Below the pieces are notes generated by a model. That model had not been told where the DNA came from. It saw only the letters and a program-made list of their open reading frames with translations, and searched no databases. A program made the translations under genes and the position numbers. Of a DNA stretch of 64,000 nt, positions 8,083 through 27,800 are shown one piece after another. The stretch is from CAZBRS01 sp964494475 (GTDB lineage Bacteria; Myxococcota_A; UBA9042; CAZBRS01). Numbering within the stretch: position 1 is the first letter of the stretch; each line of letters begins with the position of its first letter. Location: positions 1-64,000 of the forward strand of contig CAZBRS010000018.1 of the NCBI GenBank assembly GCA_964494475.1. Reading direction: 5' to 3'.

Positions 8083-8748
8083 TCAACGTGTGCGGAGGAC
8101 GCCCCTGCGCGAGCACCAGGAGGTGACCGGGCAGTCGGAGCAGCGGGGCGAGAGGGGGCGGCAGATCTGCTGGCCCCAGGTGACCAGCCAGTCGTTGATC
8201 GAAATCCAGTAGCGCTGGGGCAGGCGGGACCGCAAGACGCGTTCGGTCTGCTCGGGGGTGCGCGTGTCGACGTAGCCCCAGCGGTTGGTGATGCGGTGCA
8301 CGTGCGTGTCGACGCAGATGCCGGGCGCTCCGAAGCCCAGCGTCAGGACCAGGTTGGCGGTCTTCCTGCCCACGCCTGGCAGCTCGACCAGCAGGTCGAG
8401 GTCCGGCGGGACGCGACCGCCGTGGCGCTCGAGCAGCAACCGGGCCGTCCGAACCACGTGCTCGGCCTTGGTGCGGTGGAAGCCCACGTCGCGTACGAGC
8501 GGCTGCACGTCGGCGGGCTCGGCCCCTGCCAGGCTGGCGACGTCGGGGTAGCGCGCGAAGAGGCGCGTCGACGCACGTTCGGTCATCTCATCGCGCGTGC
8601 GGGCGCTCAGCATGGTGGCCACCAGCACCCGGAAAGGATCGCGGCCGCGCTTGGCCACCATCTCGGTCACGAGGGGCGGTCGCAGTCGCTGGCAGGTGTC
8701 GGCGACCAGCGCCAGCACCTGGTCGAGGTTTTCGTCCGTCACGGCCAT
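8083..8748 (-). CDS. nth: Endonuclease III (DNA glycosylase/AP lyase)
   Basis: A 221-residue base-excision repair enzyme that removes oxidised pyrimidines and cuts AP sites. All hallmarks are visible: helix-hairpin-helix LPGVGRKTA (123-131) with the catalytic Lys129, catalytic Asp147 in CVDTHVHRI, and a C-x6-C-x2-C-x5-C [4Fe-4S] loop (Cys196, 203, 206, 212). Length is normal. ATG 8748 is chosen because the protein then starts like other Nth proteins and the AAGGAA run lies just upstream; the open frame continues into the permease gene. It is 17 bases downstream of the ABC permease stop, so it may be transcribed with it. Confidence 0.93.
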   Translation of the reverse strand: MAVTDENLDQVLALVADTCQRLRPPLVTEMVAKRGRDPFRVLVATMLSARTRDEMTERASTRLFARYPDVASLAGAEPADVQPLVRDVGFHRTKAEHVVRTARLLLERHGGRVPPDLDLLVELPGVGRKTANLVLTLGFGAPGICVDTHVHRITNRWGYVDTRTPEQTERVLRSRLPQRYWISINDWLVTWGQQICRPLSPRCSDCPVTSWCSRRGVLRTR

Positions 8749-8765
8749 CGGTTCCTTCCTTTCGC

Positions 8766-9575
8766 TCAGCCACGACCCCGGGGATCGAGCCGGTCGCGCA
8801 GTTCGTCGCCGAGCAGCGTGACCCCGAGCACCGCGAGCGCGATGGCCAGGCCCGGGGCCAGCCCCAGGAGGGGCGCCTTGACGAAGAGCACGGCGCCCTG
8901 TTCGAGCAGGGCGCCCCAGCTCGCGCCGTCCTGGGGGCCGAGTCCCAGGAACGACAGGCCGGCCTCGGCCAGGATCGCGGCTCCGATCTGAAAAGTCATG
9001 AGCACGAGCACGGGGCCCGCCACCGCCGGAAGCACGTGCCTCGCCAACAGGCGGGGAGTGTCGAGGCCCAGCATGCGGCCCGCCTCGACGTAGCCCCGCG
9101 ATCGCAGCGACTGCGCCAGGGCGCGCACCAACCGTGCGTAGCCCGCCCACCCCGTGAGCGCCAGGGCCAGCACGACCGCGCCCACGCTGGGGCGCCCCGC
9201 CACGAAGACGAGCAGCACCGCCAGCAGGAATCCGGGGAAGGCGAGCGCGATCTCGACCAGGCGTTGCAGCACCAGGTCGGTGAGACCGCCCGCGAAGCCG
9301 GAGACGAGCCCCAGGGTGGTCCCGACGAGCGCCGACACGAGCACCGTGCCCCAGCCGACCAGCAACGCCACGCGGGCTCCGTGGAGCAGCAGGGAGAGCA
9401 GGTCGCGGCCCTCCTCGTCGGTGCCGAGCCAGTGCATCGAGGAGGGGGGCGCCAGGATCGCGTCGACGTCCCGATCCTGGGGCCCAGCGGGAGCCAGCAC
9501 GGGCCCGACCGCGCCAACGACGGCCAGCAGCCAGAGGATGAGCAACCCCGTCTTGGCCCGCGCGCTACCCTTCAT
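8766..9575 (-). CDS. Dipeptide/oligopeptide-type ABC permease, DppC-like
   Basis: A 269-residue inner-membrane permease. The N-terminal TM (about 9-30), the HWLGTDEEGRDLLSLLLHGAR motif that opens the DppC/OppC permease domain, and the cytoplasmic EAA loop (YVEAGRMLGLDTPRLLARHVLP, about 163-184) that docks to the ATPase are all present. It overlaps the DppB-like gene by 11 bases, the usual arrangement. The ATPases that should drive it are not adjacent but are encoded on the other strand at 29992-31688. No periplasmic peptide-binding protein is encoded in the window. Substrate could be peptides or nickel. Confidence 0.92.
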   Translation of the reverse strand: MKGSARAKTGLLILWLLAVVGAVGPVLAPAGPQDRDVDAILAPPSSMHWLGTDEEGRDLLSLLLHGARVALLVGWGTVLVSALVGTTLGLVSGFAGGLTDLVLQRLVEIALAFPGFLLAVLLVFVAGRPSVGAVVLALALTGWAGYARLVRALAQSLRSRGYVEAGRMLGLDTPRLLARHVLPAVAGPVLVLMTFQIGAAILAEAGLSFLGLGPQDGASWGALLEQGAVLFVKAPLLGLAPGLAIALAVLGVTLLGDELRDRLDPRGRG

Positions 9576-10512
9576 GGCGCAGCCTCGGGTCGAGCGCCAG
9601 CAGCACGACGTCGACGACCAGGTTCGCGACCACGTAGATCGCGGCCACGAAGATGACCGTGCCCTGAACGAGGTCGTAGTCCCGCTGCGCGATGGCGTCG
9701 ACCAGCAGGGAGCCCACGCCGGGCCGCCCGAAGATCTTTTCGGTGAGGATCGCGCCGCCGAGCAGGGCGGCCACCTGCATGCCGAGCATCGTGACCACCG
9801 GGGGCAGGCCGACCCTCACGACGTGGCGGAGCAGCACCGTGCGCCCCGGCACGCCGCGGGCTCGGGCCAGGAAGACATGGGAGGCGCCGAGCGCCTCGAG
9901 GGCGGTCGCGCGCACCAGGCGGGTCAGCTTCCCCGCGAGCGCCAGGCCCAGAACCAGCCCGGGCAGCACCAGGTGCTCGAGCCCGGTGATGGGCCCGCCT
10001 GGCAGCGGCAGCCAGCGCAACCGCACGCCGAACACATAGAGGAGCACGGGGCCCAGCCAGATCACGGGCAGCGAGGCCGAGAGCACCGCCGCGACGTTGG
10101 TGCCCCGGTCGAGCCAGGAGCCTCGCCGAAGCGCCGAGGCCAGGCCGAGAGGGACGGAGAGGCCGATCGCGAAGAAGAGCCCGGCGGCCGCCAGATCGAG
10201 CGTGGCCGGGAGGACCTCGACGAGCCGCGACAGGACCGTGCGCGGAGCCGACCCCGGCTCGGCGCTGACGCCGAGAGAGCCGTCGGCGAGCGCCGCCAGG
10301 TACGACCCGTACTGCTCCCACATCGGGCGATCGAGGTGCAGGCGTTCTCTCAGGTCGCGCACCTGGGCTTCGTCGGCGAACTCTCCGAGCAGGTTCTGCA
10401 CGGGGTCTCCGGGTACGAGGCGCACGGCCAGGAAGACCAGGGTCACGACCCCCAGCAGCGTGGCCAGCGAGGCGAGCAGGCGGCGAACGAGGGCGCCCCC
10501 CGTGCGGGACAT
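9565..10512 (-). CDS. Dipeptide/oligopeptide-type ABC permease, DppB-like
   Basis: A 315-residue permease with six predicted TM helices. The N-terminus (LLGVVTLVFLAVRLVPGDPV) is the DppB signature, followed by a periplasmic loop with LREREHL-like residues (LRERLHLDRPMWEQY), and the EAA loop 'FLARARGVPGRTVLLRHVVR' occurs around residue 205. The start at ATG 10512 begins the first TM segment; the reading frame continues upstream into clpP without sense. It is 17 bases downstream of clpP and forms a pair with the DppC-like gene. Confidence 0.92.
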   Translation of the reverse strand: MSRTGGALVRRLLASLATLLGVVTLVFLAVRLVPGDPVQNLLGEFADEAQVRDLRERLHLDRPMWEQYGSYLAALADGSLGVSAEPGSAPRTVLSRLVEVLPATLDLAAAGLFFAIGLSVPLGLASALRRGSWLDRGTNVAAVLSASLPVIWLGPVLLYVFGVRLRWLPLPGGPITGLEHLVLPGLVLGLALAGKLTRLVRATALEALGASHVFLARARGVPGRTVLLRHVVRVGLPPVVTMLGMQVAALLGGAILTEKIFGRPGVGSLLVDAIAQRDYDLVQGTVIFVAAIYVVANLVVDVVLLALDPRLRHEG

Positions 10513-10529
10513 GGGTTCGATCCGCGGCG

Positions 10530-11117
10530 TCAGATAGAGTCGATCTCGGCGCGCGAGCTCACGATGCGATCGACCAGGCCATAGGTGACGGCGTCTTCGG
10601 CGGTCATCCAGTAGTCGCGCTCCGTGTCGTGGATTACCTTGTCGAGCGGCTGGCCGCACTCCTCGGCCAGCAGCCGGTTGATGCGCTCGCGCGTCTCGAT
10701 GATCTCTCGCGCGGTGATCTCGAGATCGGAGGCGGGGCCGTACACCTCCATGGGGATGAGCGGCTGGTGGATGAGCAGCTTGGTGTTCGGCAGGCAGAAC
10801 CGCTGGCCCTTGGGCGCGCCGAGCAGCACCACCGTCGCGATCGACGCCGTGAGGCCGGCGCAGAGGACGCGCACGGGTGCGCTGACGAAGCGCATGGTGT
10901 CGTAGATCGCGAAGCCCGCCGACACCGAGCCTCCGCCCGAATTCACGATCAGCGTGATGGGCTTCTCGGCGTCGTCGTTCTCCAGCACCAGCAGGTGGCT
11001 CATCAACTCGCGGGCCGAGCGATCGTTCACCTCGCCGCACAGCAGGATGGTGCGGGAGCCGAGCAGGCGCTGCAGCAGGAATCCGTCGTCTTGGGAGCGG
11101 GGTTCTCGGGAGCTCAT
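10530..11117 (-). CDS. clpP: ATP-dependent Clp protease proteolytic subunit
   Basis: A 195-residue ClpP-family serine protease. The catalytic triad is in place: Ser92 (GLTASIATVV), His117 (KLLIHQP) and Asp168 (DTERDYWMTAEDA). The NSGGGSVSAGFAIYDTM oxyanion segment is also intact. The usual 'AASMG' around the Ser is 'TASIA' here and the C-terminus is short, so this is a divergent copy rather than the classic housekeeping form. ATG 11117 is preceded by AAAGGA; two earlier in-frame ATGs are less likely. No ClpX/ClpA or trigger-factor gene is nearby. It sits 14 bases after the giant lipoprotein gene on the same strand. Confidence 0.9.
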   Translation of the reverse strand: MSSREPRSQDDGFLLQRLLGSRTILLCGEVNDRSARELMSHLLVLENDDAEKPITLIVNSGGGSVSAGFAIYDTMRFVSAPVRVLCAGLTASIATVVLLGAPKGQRFCLPNTKLLIHQPLIPMEVYGPASDLEITAREIIETRERINRLLAEECGQPLDKVIHDTERDYWMTAEDAVTYGLVDRIVSSRAEIDSI

Positions 11118-11131
11118 GGAGGGTCCTTTCA

Positions 11132-18556
<7,425 letters not shown>

Positions 18557-18588
18557 GCAGTTCGCCTCATCGGAGCGTTCGGGACCCT

Positions 18589-18617
18589 AGTATAAGGAAC
18601 GACGGCGAGGACCGGAA
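18589..18617 (-). promoter_or_regulatory. Probable sigma-70-like promoter of the MopE-like gene
   Basis: On the minus strand, TATACT (18594-18589) is a 5/6 match to the -10 element, with a weak -35 TTCCGG 17 bases upstream. It lies 33 bases before the ATG at 18556. Confidence 0.4.
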
Positions 18618-18768
18618 CCACGAAAGCGACCCTTCGTTCGTGGCGGCGACTCCGGCCTGCCGAAAATTGTCAGGTCGGAAAAAAGTTCTCCGCCTCCCGG
18701 GGCGCGCGAGCGGCACGAGCCCCCGGAAAGCTGTCGCAGCGCTGCGCGATCGCACGTAACTTGCCTTT

Positions 18769-18785
18769 CCGGTACGCATCTTGCA
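18769..18785 (+). promoter_or_regulatory. Sigma-54-type promoter of the giant repeat lipoprotein gene
   Basis: CCGGTACGCATCTTGCA carries the invariant GG (18771-18772) and GC (18783-18784) ten bases apart and matches the sigma-54 consensus YTGGCACG-N4-TTGCW with two deviations. Transcription would start near 18796, about 30 bases before ATG 18825. Confidence 0.55.
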
Positions 18786-18824
18786 GAATGGCGGCACGAC
18801 CTGACTTCTCTTTTGGGGGAACCG

Positions 18825-21800
18825 ATGGGGTACCGTACGCAGCGCTTCCTGCTCGCGACGCTGGTGTCGCTGGCACTCGTGGCCTGTACGCAGGCCGAAG
18901 ACGTCACCAAGGACGACCTCACCGCGCAGCGGTTGGCCGGTGACGCTCTCAAGATCACGACCGCAACGCCGCAAATCGTCACCCCCGCGGCGGCGATCCC
19001 CGTGCCTGCGCACGTGGGGCGTCCGGCCTACCAGACGTGGGCGGCCGACAAGTACCAGCCGACCGACTCCGCCGAGTTCCTCGTGAACAAGGCCACGAAC
19101 AGCAACCAGTTCGACCTCGACATCGCGTGCAATCGCGCGGTCAAGGCCATCCACTACGACGCCGGCGCCATCGGCACGTGGGAGGCCGGCGAGTACGAGG
19201 CCCGCGGCGCATGCGCGGTGGCCTTCACGAGCGAAGAGGGCGGCACCAAGGACGTCTTCGTCCGCCGCCTGCTGAACGCTCAGTACGCGCTCGACGCGAA
19301 CGCCAGCCGCGACGTCTACCTCGACGACGGCCAGCTCGCCTCGGCGGCTGCCGCCGGCGACCAGGAGTTGCCGAAGGTCGCCACCACGCCGAACAACCCC
19401 GACGGCGGCTTCGTCGTCGTGTGGACCGACGGCATGAACAACAAGGACGTCCGCGCCCAGCGCTTCGACAAGACGGGCGCCAAGGTCGGCGTCGAGTTGG
19501 CCGTCAACCAGTTCACGACGAGCACGCAGAGCGCGCCCGATGTCGCCATGGACAACGCGGGCAACTTCGTCGTGACGTGGGAGTCCTTCAACCAGACGGG
19601 CGAGAACAGCTACGGCATCTTCGCGCGCCGGTACGACTCCGACGGCAACCCCTCGAACGAGTTCCGCGTCAACGCGTCGACCGCCGAGGCCCAGCAGGCC
19701 CCGAGCGTCGCCATGCACCCGAGCGGATGGTTCGCGATCGCCTGGCACTCCACGCACGTCGGTGAAGGCATCGACGTCTTCGCCACCAAGTTCGCGGCCG
19801 ACGGCACCCCCGACGCGACCGGCGAAGTGGCGATCAACAAGGCCACGGGCGACGAAGTCGGCCAGCAGGGCTCGGCCGACGTGGGCATCGCCGAGACCAC
19901 CGGCGACGTGATCGTTGCCTACCAGAGCGTCCACGCCGGCGTCTCCGATGTCTTCTTCACCAAGCTCGACAGCGACTTCGCGGTCGTGGGCGCCCGAGGC
20001 CAGCCGGGCAACATCACCACCACCGGCGCGCAGATCGCCCCGGCCGTGGCCGTGAACCCCGACGGCTCGTTCGCGCTCGCCTTCACGGGCGTCGACGCCA
20101 CCGGCACCGGCGTCTTCTATCACCGCTTCAACGCCTCGGCGTCGCCCCTCAACGATACGGCGGGCGCCGACGCCGACATCCTGGTCAACGCGACGACCTC
20201 GTCCGACCAGGGCGACCCGACCGTGGCGGTCATCCGCGTCGAGAACACGCAGTACGCCTCCAGCAACCTGCAGAACGCCCCGTCGTTCATCGTGGCCTAC
20301 GAGGCGGCCGGCAGCCAGGACGGCTCGAGCGTGGGCGGCTTCGCTCGCCGCTACTCGGTCGACAGCGACAGCGACGGCCGCGGCTGGGACGGCGACAACT
20401 GCAAGCTGGCCGGCAACGTGGGCCAGGCCGACGCCGACAACGACCTGCTGGGCGACAGCTGCGACAACTGCGCCGCGGCGTCCGCCTGCCTGAAGGTCGG
20501 CATGAACGAGCAGACGGTCAATTTCTGCTCCAAGGTCGGCACGCCCCTCGTGCCCGGAAAGCTCGCGACCACCACCGAGAACTACCCCCAGACCGACACC
20601 GACAGCGACGGCATCGGCGACGTGTGCGACAGCTGCCCCGGCGCCGCCAACGCCACCGCGTGGGTCTCCTACGAGGCCTCGGTCAACACCGACACCACGC
20701 AGATCGACTACGATCGCGACGGCGACGGCGACAAGTGCGACCTCGACGACGACAACGACGGCGTGCCCGATCTGCACGAAGACGCGCTGGCGGGCAACGA
20801 CAACGCCGAACTCGGCACCGTCGGTGCGCCCCAGAAGGACTTCGACAACGGCACCACGGCGCCGCTCATCAGCCGCCACGACGCCGACTCCGACGGCGAC
20901 GAAATTCCCGACTTCGTCGAGTACGATTTCCTGGCCGCCGAGTGCGACCCCGACATCGACCTCTACACGGCGGCGGCGCTCGACCACGACTGTGACGGCG
21001 ACGGCCTCTTGAACAACTACGACCGCGACTCCGACGCCGACGACATCTGGGACGACGTCGAAGGCGACGACGACATCGACAACGACGACTTCGGGAACTG
21101 GCTCGACGGCGACGCCGACGGCGACACCGTCACCGACTTCGCGTGCGTCCACGACAAGAACGGCCTGTACCTCGACGACGACTTCGACCTCGACCTCGAC
21201 ACGTTCCTCGACAACGTCGACGACGACATGGACGGCGACGGCATCCTCAACTCCGTCGAGCACATCATGGCGGTCGGCGAGACCGACGCCTGCACGGGCA
21301 AAGACGCCACCTGCGCGGGAGTCGCCAGCAACTGCGACGACGACAGCCTCTATAACTGGCAGGATCTCGACTCCGACGCCGACGGCATCCTCGACTCCAT
21401 CGAGAAGATCTACGACGGCGACAACGGCGGCGCCGGCGACGGCATCTGCGCCTTCGTCGACCTCGAGTCCGACGGCGACGGCATCTCCGACGCGCACGAG
21501 AGCGGCAGCGGCATGCCCGCCATGCCCGGCGGCGCCAAGGTCGACCTCGACGGCGACAACAAGATCAACGCGCAGGACGACGACTCCGACGGCGACGGGA
21601 TCCTCGACGACGCCGAGTACCAGGACGCCGACGAGCTCGCGACGCCCATCTGCAACGCGGGCGGCGCCCAGAACGACTGCGACACCGACACCTACGAGAA
21701 CTGGGTCGACGCCGACTCCGACGGCGACGGCATCTCCGATTCGCACGAGTCCGGGCTCACGCGCCCGAAGAACGGCACGGGCGGCCCGACGGTCGCGCAA

Positions 21801-24800
21801 GACTTTGACGGTGACACGTACCTCAGCTCCATGGACCTCGACGCCGACAACGACGGCGTGCTCGACGACATCGAGTGGGACGGCGCGGTCGGCGCCGGCG
21901 CCCTGGCCGCCGACCTCGAGCCCAGCCCCGACGGCAAGGAGAGCTGGTACGACGACGACGCCGACGGCGACGGCGAGCTCGACATCGACGAGTCCGGCAC
22001 CAACCGCCCGGCCTGCCCCACGGGCGACTGGCCGACCCACAAGGGCACCGCGGGCTACTCGCTGGCCGCGGTCTGCCCGGTGCGCGACGGCAGCAAGATC
22101 GCGCCCGACGCCGATGGCGACGGTACGTTCAGCTCCCTCGACTTCGACGCCGACAACGACGGCATCCTCGACGCCGACGAGAACAGCATCGCCGGCGACA
22201 CGATCAAGGCCGGCAGCAAGGACGTCGACGCCGACGGCATCAGGAACTGGTGGGATCTCGACTCCGACAACGACTGGATCACCGACGCCCACGAGTCGGG
22301 CAACGACTACGACTACGCGGCGCACGACAGCCTGCGCGGCTGCGCCTACACCGGCAACTTCGACTGCAGCGCCACCGACAAGCTGCTGAACGCCTTCGAC
22401 CTCGACTCGGACAACGACGGCATCGCCGACTACACCGAGTACATGAACGGCTGCCGCAACGCCACGACCCAGGACGGCTCCGAGAAGTGGGGCTTCACGA
22501 CCCTGGCCGGCGGCGTCGGCAACGCGGGCGTCAACTGCGACCACGACGACTACGAGAACTGGGTCGACGACGACTCCGACGGCGACGGCCTCACCGACGC
22601 CCACGAGTCCGGCTCCGACGCCTACGGCGGCGCGGCGCTGGCCACGCTCACGGCCTGCAACGCCGGCGTGGGCAACGCGGCGCCCGGCGGCATCAACCTG
22701 GCGCCCTACCTGGGCGGGGCCGACGAAGACTGCAACAACAACGGCTACATCAACTCGCAGGACGTCGACTCCGACGGCGACGGCGTGCTCGACGACGAAG
22801 AGTACAAGGACGCCACCGAGTCCACGAACATCTGCCTGGGCGGCGCGGGCACGCAGAACAACTGCGACGGCGACGCGTTCGAGAACTGGTTCGACGCCGA
22901 CTCCGACGGCGACACCATCGCCGACACCTACGAGAACGGCGGCACGCGGCCCGGCACGCTGACCGCCGTGCGCTGCAAGGGCTACGAGTACAACGACACG
23001 TTCAACACCGCCCTGGGTCGCGACTGCGACGGCGACGGCGTGCTCAACTCCCTCGACACCGACGCCGACGGCGACGGCATCCTCGACGGCGAAGAGGGCG
23101 TGGCGTTCGCCGAAGACACGGCCAAGTGCGTGTCGGGTGCCGCCAACGACGCCATCGACCCCTGGTTCGACGACGACACCGACGGTGACGGCATCCTCGA
23201 CCACGTCGAGACCGACAACGACTACGCCGCCGAGATCGGCGGGGCCGACGGCGCCAAGAACTACAAGGACTGCGACTCGGACAACGACGGCATCGCCGAC
23301 GCCACCGAGACCGACGCCGACGCCGACGCCGACAGCGACATGAACTTCCTCGACCTCGACGCCGACAACGACGGCATCGCCGACGCGCACGAGTGCGACA
23401 TGGGCGGCGTGGCCGACAAGAACGGCAACCCCTGCAAGACCGGCTACGCGGTCGCCTGGACGTACCTGCCCCGCGACTTCGACACCGACGCCGTGGCCGA
23501 CTACCTCGACGACGACTCCGACGCCGATGGCATCCTCGACGCGCACGAGAACGGCAACAAGATGCCCGCCAAGCTGGCCACGCTGGCCCTCGGCTCGTAC
23601 TGCACGAGCAACGGCGGCTACAACGGCGGCACGCGCGGCACGCCGGCCGACTGCGACAAGGACCTGGCCGAGAACTACAACGACCTCGACTCCGACGCCG
23701 ACGGCATCAACGACGCGGTCGAGTGGGCGAACGAGACGCAGATCGAGGATCCGACCGAAGCGCAAGAGGCGGCGAACATCACGCGCGATATCGACGACGA
23801 CGGCCTCGAGGCCTGGTTCGACAACGACGCCGACGCCGACGGCATCGCCGACGGCACCGAGAAGGCCGACACCAGGGCCGTGGGCCAGGTCACGGCGGTC
23901 AATCAGCTCGACACCGACGGCGACCTGCTCATCAACTCGCTCGACACCGACGCCGACGCCGACACCATCGTCGACGCCTACGAGTGCGCCCAGGGCCAGG
24001 CCTGCGAGTGCGACGTCGGCGGCGTGTGCGTGCTGCGCGACCCGGCGCCCAAGCCCAAGGGCGCGGTCGCCTCGCACTGCGCGGGCGCGGTCGCGACCCT
24101 GCCCACGCCCTTCGACTACGACTGCGACGGCCTCGAGGACTACATCGACCTGAACTCCGACTGCGGCGTCGGTTGCAACGACGCGAAGGACCCGATCGAC
24201 GGCATCGAGGCCGGCGACACCAACACGGCCTCGAACCCGCTCGACACCGACGGCGACACCGAGGACAACTACCTCGACGTCGACGCCGACGGCGACGGCA
24301 ACAAGGACTGGGCCGACAACTGCCCGGCCGAGTACAACAACCAGGACGACGCCGACGGCGATCTGGTGGGCGACGTCTGCGACCCCGACTTCCACGAGTG
24401 CGGCGACGCCATCGACGACGTCACGGTGAGCATCACGACGCCGGTCGACTTCCAGACGAGCGGNNNNNNNNNNNNNNNNNNNNNNNNNNNNNNNNNNNNN
24501 NNNNNNNNNNNNNNNNNNNNNNNNNNNNNNNNNNNNNNNNNNNNNNNNNNNNNNNNNNNNNNNCCATCGACGACGTCACGGTGAGCATCACGACGCCGGT
24601 CGACTTCCAGACGAGCGGCATCCTCGAGGCGACCGACACGCTGCTGGCGGTGCCGGCGGCGTGCACGGTCAACGCCGAGTGCGGTGCGGCTCCGGCCCAC
24701 TGCGTCGACAACAAGTGCTACGACGGCCATTACTTCTCGAACGTGCCGTTCGCCTTCACCTACGCGGGCACCAACGCCTACGGCCTGCGCGTTCTCATCG

Positions 24801-27800
24801 ATGACAAGGTCTACGCGGTCGTCACGCCCGTGCCCGCGTCGCCCTACACCGTGAGCATCCCGAACGGGCAGCACCGCGTCGCCTTCACCGTGACCAACGA
24901 GTTCGGCACCCCGTACAACGGCTGCGAGGACGCGCGCGACTCCGTGCTGCTCCGCATCACCCGTCCGTGCGTGTTCACGTCCGACTGCGACGACGGCAAC
25001 CCCTGCTCGTCGGCCAACTGCAACGCCAGCAAGAAGTGCCAGTACGGCGCCGAGTCGGGCGTGCCCGGCTGCTGCAACAGCGACTACGACTGTGACTACT
25101 TCGAGGTCTGCTACGACCAGGATTCGCTCCCGGCCACGCCCGACACGTGCACCGAGTGCATTCCCGGCCAGGCCGGAAACTGCCCCGAGCAGAAGTGCAA
25201 GGAAGCCGTCTGCAAGGCAGACTTCACCTGCGGCTTCAACGAGGTCAGCACCTGCTGCGCGCGTGACAGCGACTGCGCCGGCTACCCCTGCGAGACCTGC
25301 GACATCGACGACCTGACGGGCGAGGGCCTGTGCGTCCTGAGCCAGTTCGCCCTGGATCTCGCGAAGGCCGATCCGCCCCAGACCTGCTGCAAGGCCAAGA
25401 CCGACCAGAACGCCGACGGCCAGATCACGCAGGACGACCACGACCTGATCTGTGAGGCCCTCGACAACGACCCCTGCACCATTGAAGCCTGCATCGGCAA
25501 CGTGTGCCGCAAGGGCGCCACGTACTTCGGCTGCTGCGACGCCGACGCCGACTGCGCCGATCGCTCCAAGCTCAACGTCTGCAACGAGCAGGGCGGCCAC
25601 GCGTCGTGCGCCAAGGACGCGGGCGACCCCACGGGCGCCTGCGACTACACCGCCAACGACGAGCACGCCGGCTGCTGCTTCTCGAACACCGACTGCGTGC
25701 GCGCCCTCATCCAGAACAAGGTCGTCGACGACGCCTCGACCTGCACCACCGATGCCCAGTGCAGCGCCGACTACCCGACGTGCCTCGAGGGCAAGTGCCA
25801 CAAGAAGTACCCGCAGTTCAAGGGCGTGTGCGACAAGGAGAACCCGATCGACGTCGGCCTTGACGAGTGGTTCGAGTGCGACTACCAGCCGAACCCCGAC
25901 TTCTGCCAGGTCCCGTCGAGCGTGTCGGCCATCGTCATCACCGAGCTTTCGATCGACCCGCTGAACACGGCCAGCCCGGCCGTGCCCGACTCCGGGCGCG
26001 AGTGGATCGAGCTCATGAACCCCGGCGCCACGCCCGTCGACCTGGGCGGCTGGTACCTCAACGACGACAGCGTCAACGTCGGCGACCTCTCGGCCTCCAA
26101 CATCATCGGTTGGGAGTCCAACAACGTGTCGTGCACCGCCGACGCCGGCTGCCTCGCCGCCGACGCGCGCTACCCGACCTGCCAGGCCACCAAGTGCTGG
26201 GGCCTGCAGCAGAAGATCGTGAACCCCGGCAAGTCGTTCGTGGTCTGCCGCGACGTGGCGGCCAAGAACGCGGGCGTGCCCTGCTCGTACGTGATGTCGG
26301 CCACCGCGGCCTGGGGCCTCGGCAACTCGGGCGACACCGTGGCGCTCTTCGGGCCCGACCCCGACGGCACGCTGGGCGGCGGCGCGGCCGAGCCCGACCT
26401 CATCGACACCGTGACCTACTCGGCGGCCAAGGTGGTGACGGGCACGACGCTGGCCCTGGCCCACCCCTACGTCGACAACGGCACCGACCTGCACTGGGTC
26501 GGCGCCGCCACCAACGTGCGCGTGAAGTACGACGCCTCGAACCAGGGCACGCCGCTCAAGGTCAACAACGACGTGTTCGAGAAGGCGCTCATCGACGACG
26601 GCAGCGTGGCGACGTTCATCGACCTGTGCGATGACGCCAAGGACTGCACGCTCGGCCTGTGCAACCTGAACGCGGCCAACTACTGCGGCCAGGTCCGGCT
26701 GAGCGGCTGCTGCGATCCGACCACGGCCACCAACGGCACGGGCTGCACGGCCGACGCGCAGTGCACCACGGCGCCCTACACGGTGTGCGACCTCAGCCTC
26801 GGCAAGTGCGTGTCGGCCACGGCCCTCGCGCAGCAGTGCTCCGACGGCAACGCCTGCACCGTCGACAGCTGCGGCTCGTCCACGCTGACGTGCAACAACG
26901 GCACGGCCGACCCGGCCTGCTGCTCGAAGGACAGCGAGTGCGCCGACTACTACCCCGAGAACCTCGACCTCGACGTCGACCTGGTGCCGCCGGTCGGTAC
27001 CGTCAACGACCTCGACGAGACCGCCATCAAGGCGTCGTTCGACGAGATCGTCAACAAGAAGTGCGTGGGCCACAAGTGCCGCTACCGCAAGAACCCTGCG
27101 GCGCTCGGCGGCTGCATCGCCTCGACCTACGCGCTCGCGGCCTTCGCCTGCGACGACAAGAACAGCTGCACCAAGAACGTGTGCACCTGCTCGACCGGCG
27201 CCGAGGGTGACTGCCGCAACGAGAACGCTGCCGACGGCTACTACAAGTGCGACTACGCCACGCCGACCACGGCGGGCGACGACTGCTGCTACGACGCCGC
27301 CGACTGCGCCGACGACGACCTGATCGTGGCCAAGCCGACGTGCGCCAAGGACAGCGACTGCGGCGCGGCCCCGGCGCGCTGCTCGATCGACGGCAAGTGC
27401 TACGACGGCGTCGACAACGACCCGTCGACGGCCGAGAGCTGCTCGAACTACGAGTGCACCACGAAGGCCAAGGACGGCTGGTGCGACGACAACGGCGACT
27501 GCAACAAGGGCACGATCTGCCAGGTGGGCACCTGCACCCTGGCGACCAACACGTGCGTCTACGCGGCCAACCCGGCCAAGGCCGGCTGCTGCGCCTCGAA
27601 CGTCGACTGCATCAACGCCGAGATCGCCGACAAGGGCCAGAACCTGGCCTACACCATCGACGTGTGCTGCGACAGCACGACCAACGCCATCGGCACCAAC
27701 ACGCAGCTCGACGCGCTCTGCGACGGCGTCGACGGCGCGCCGACGGCCGACCTGCCCCTGTGCGTCCACGCCACGGGCCAGAACTTCTGCGACACCAGCG

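Noticed and set aside
18567..24395. A 1,942-residue antisense frame opposite the calcium-repeat gene, and a similar one to 29092
   Set aside because: Shadow of the GAC/GCC/GGC repeats; translates to Val/Gly/Asp runs without signal or motif.
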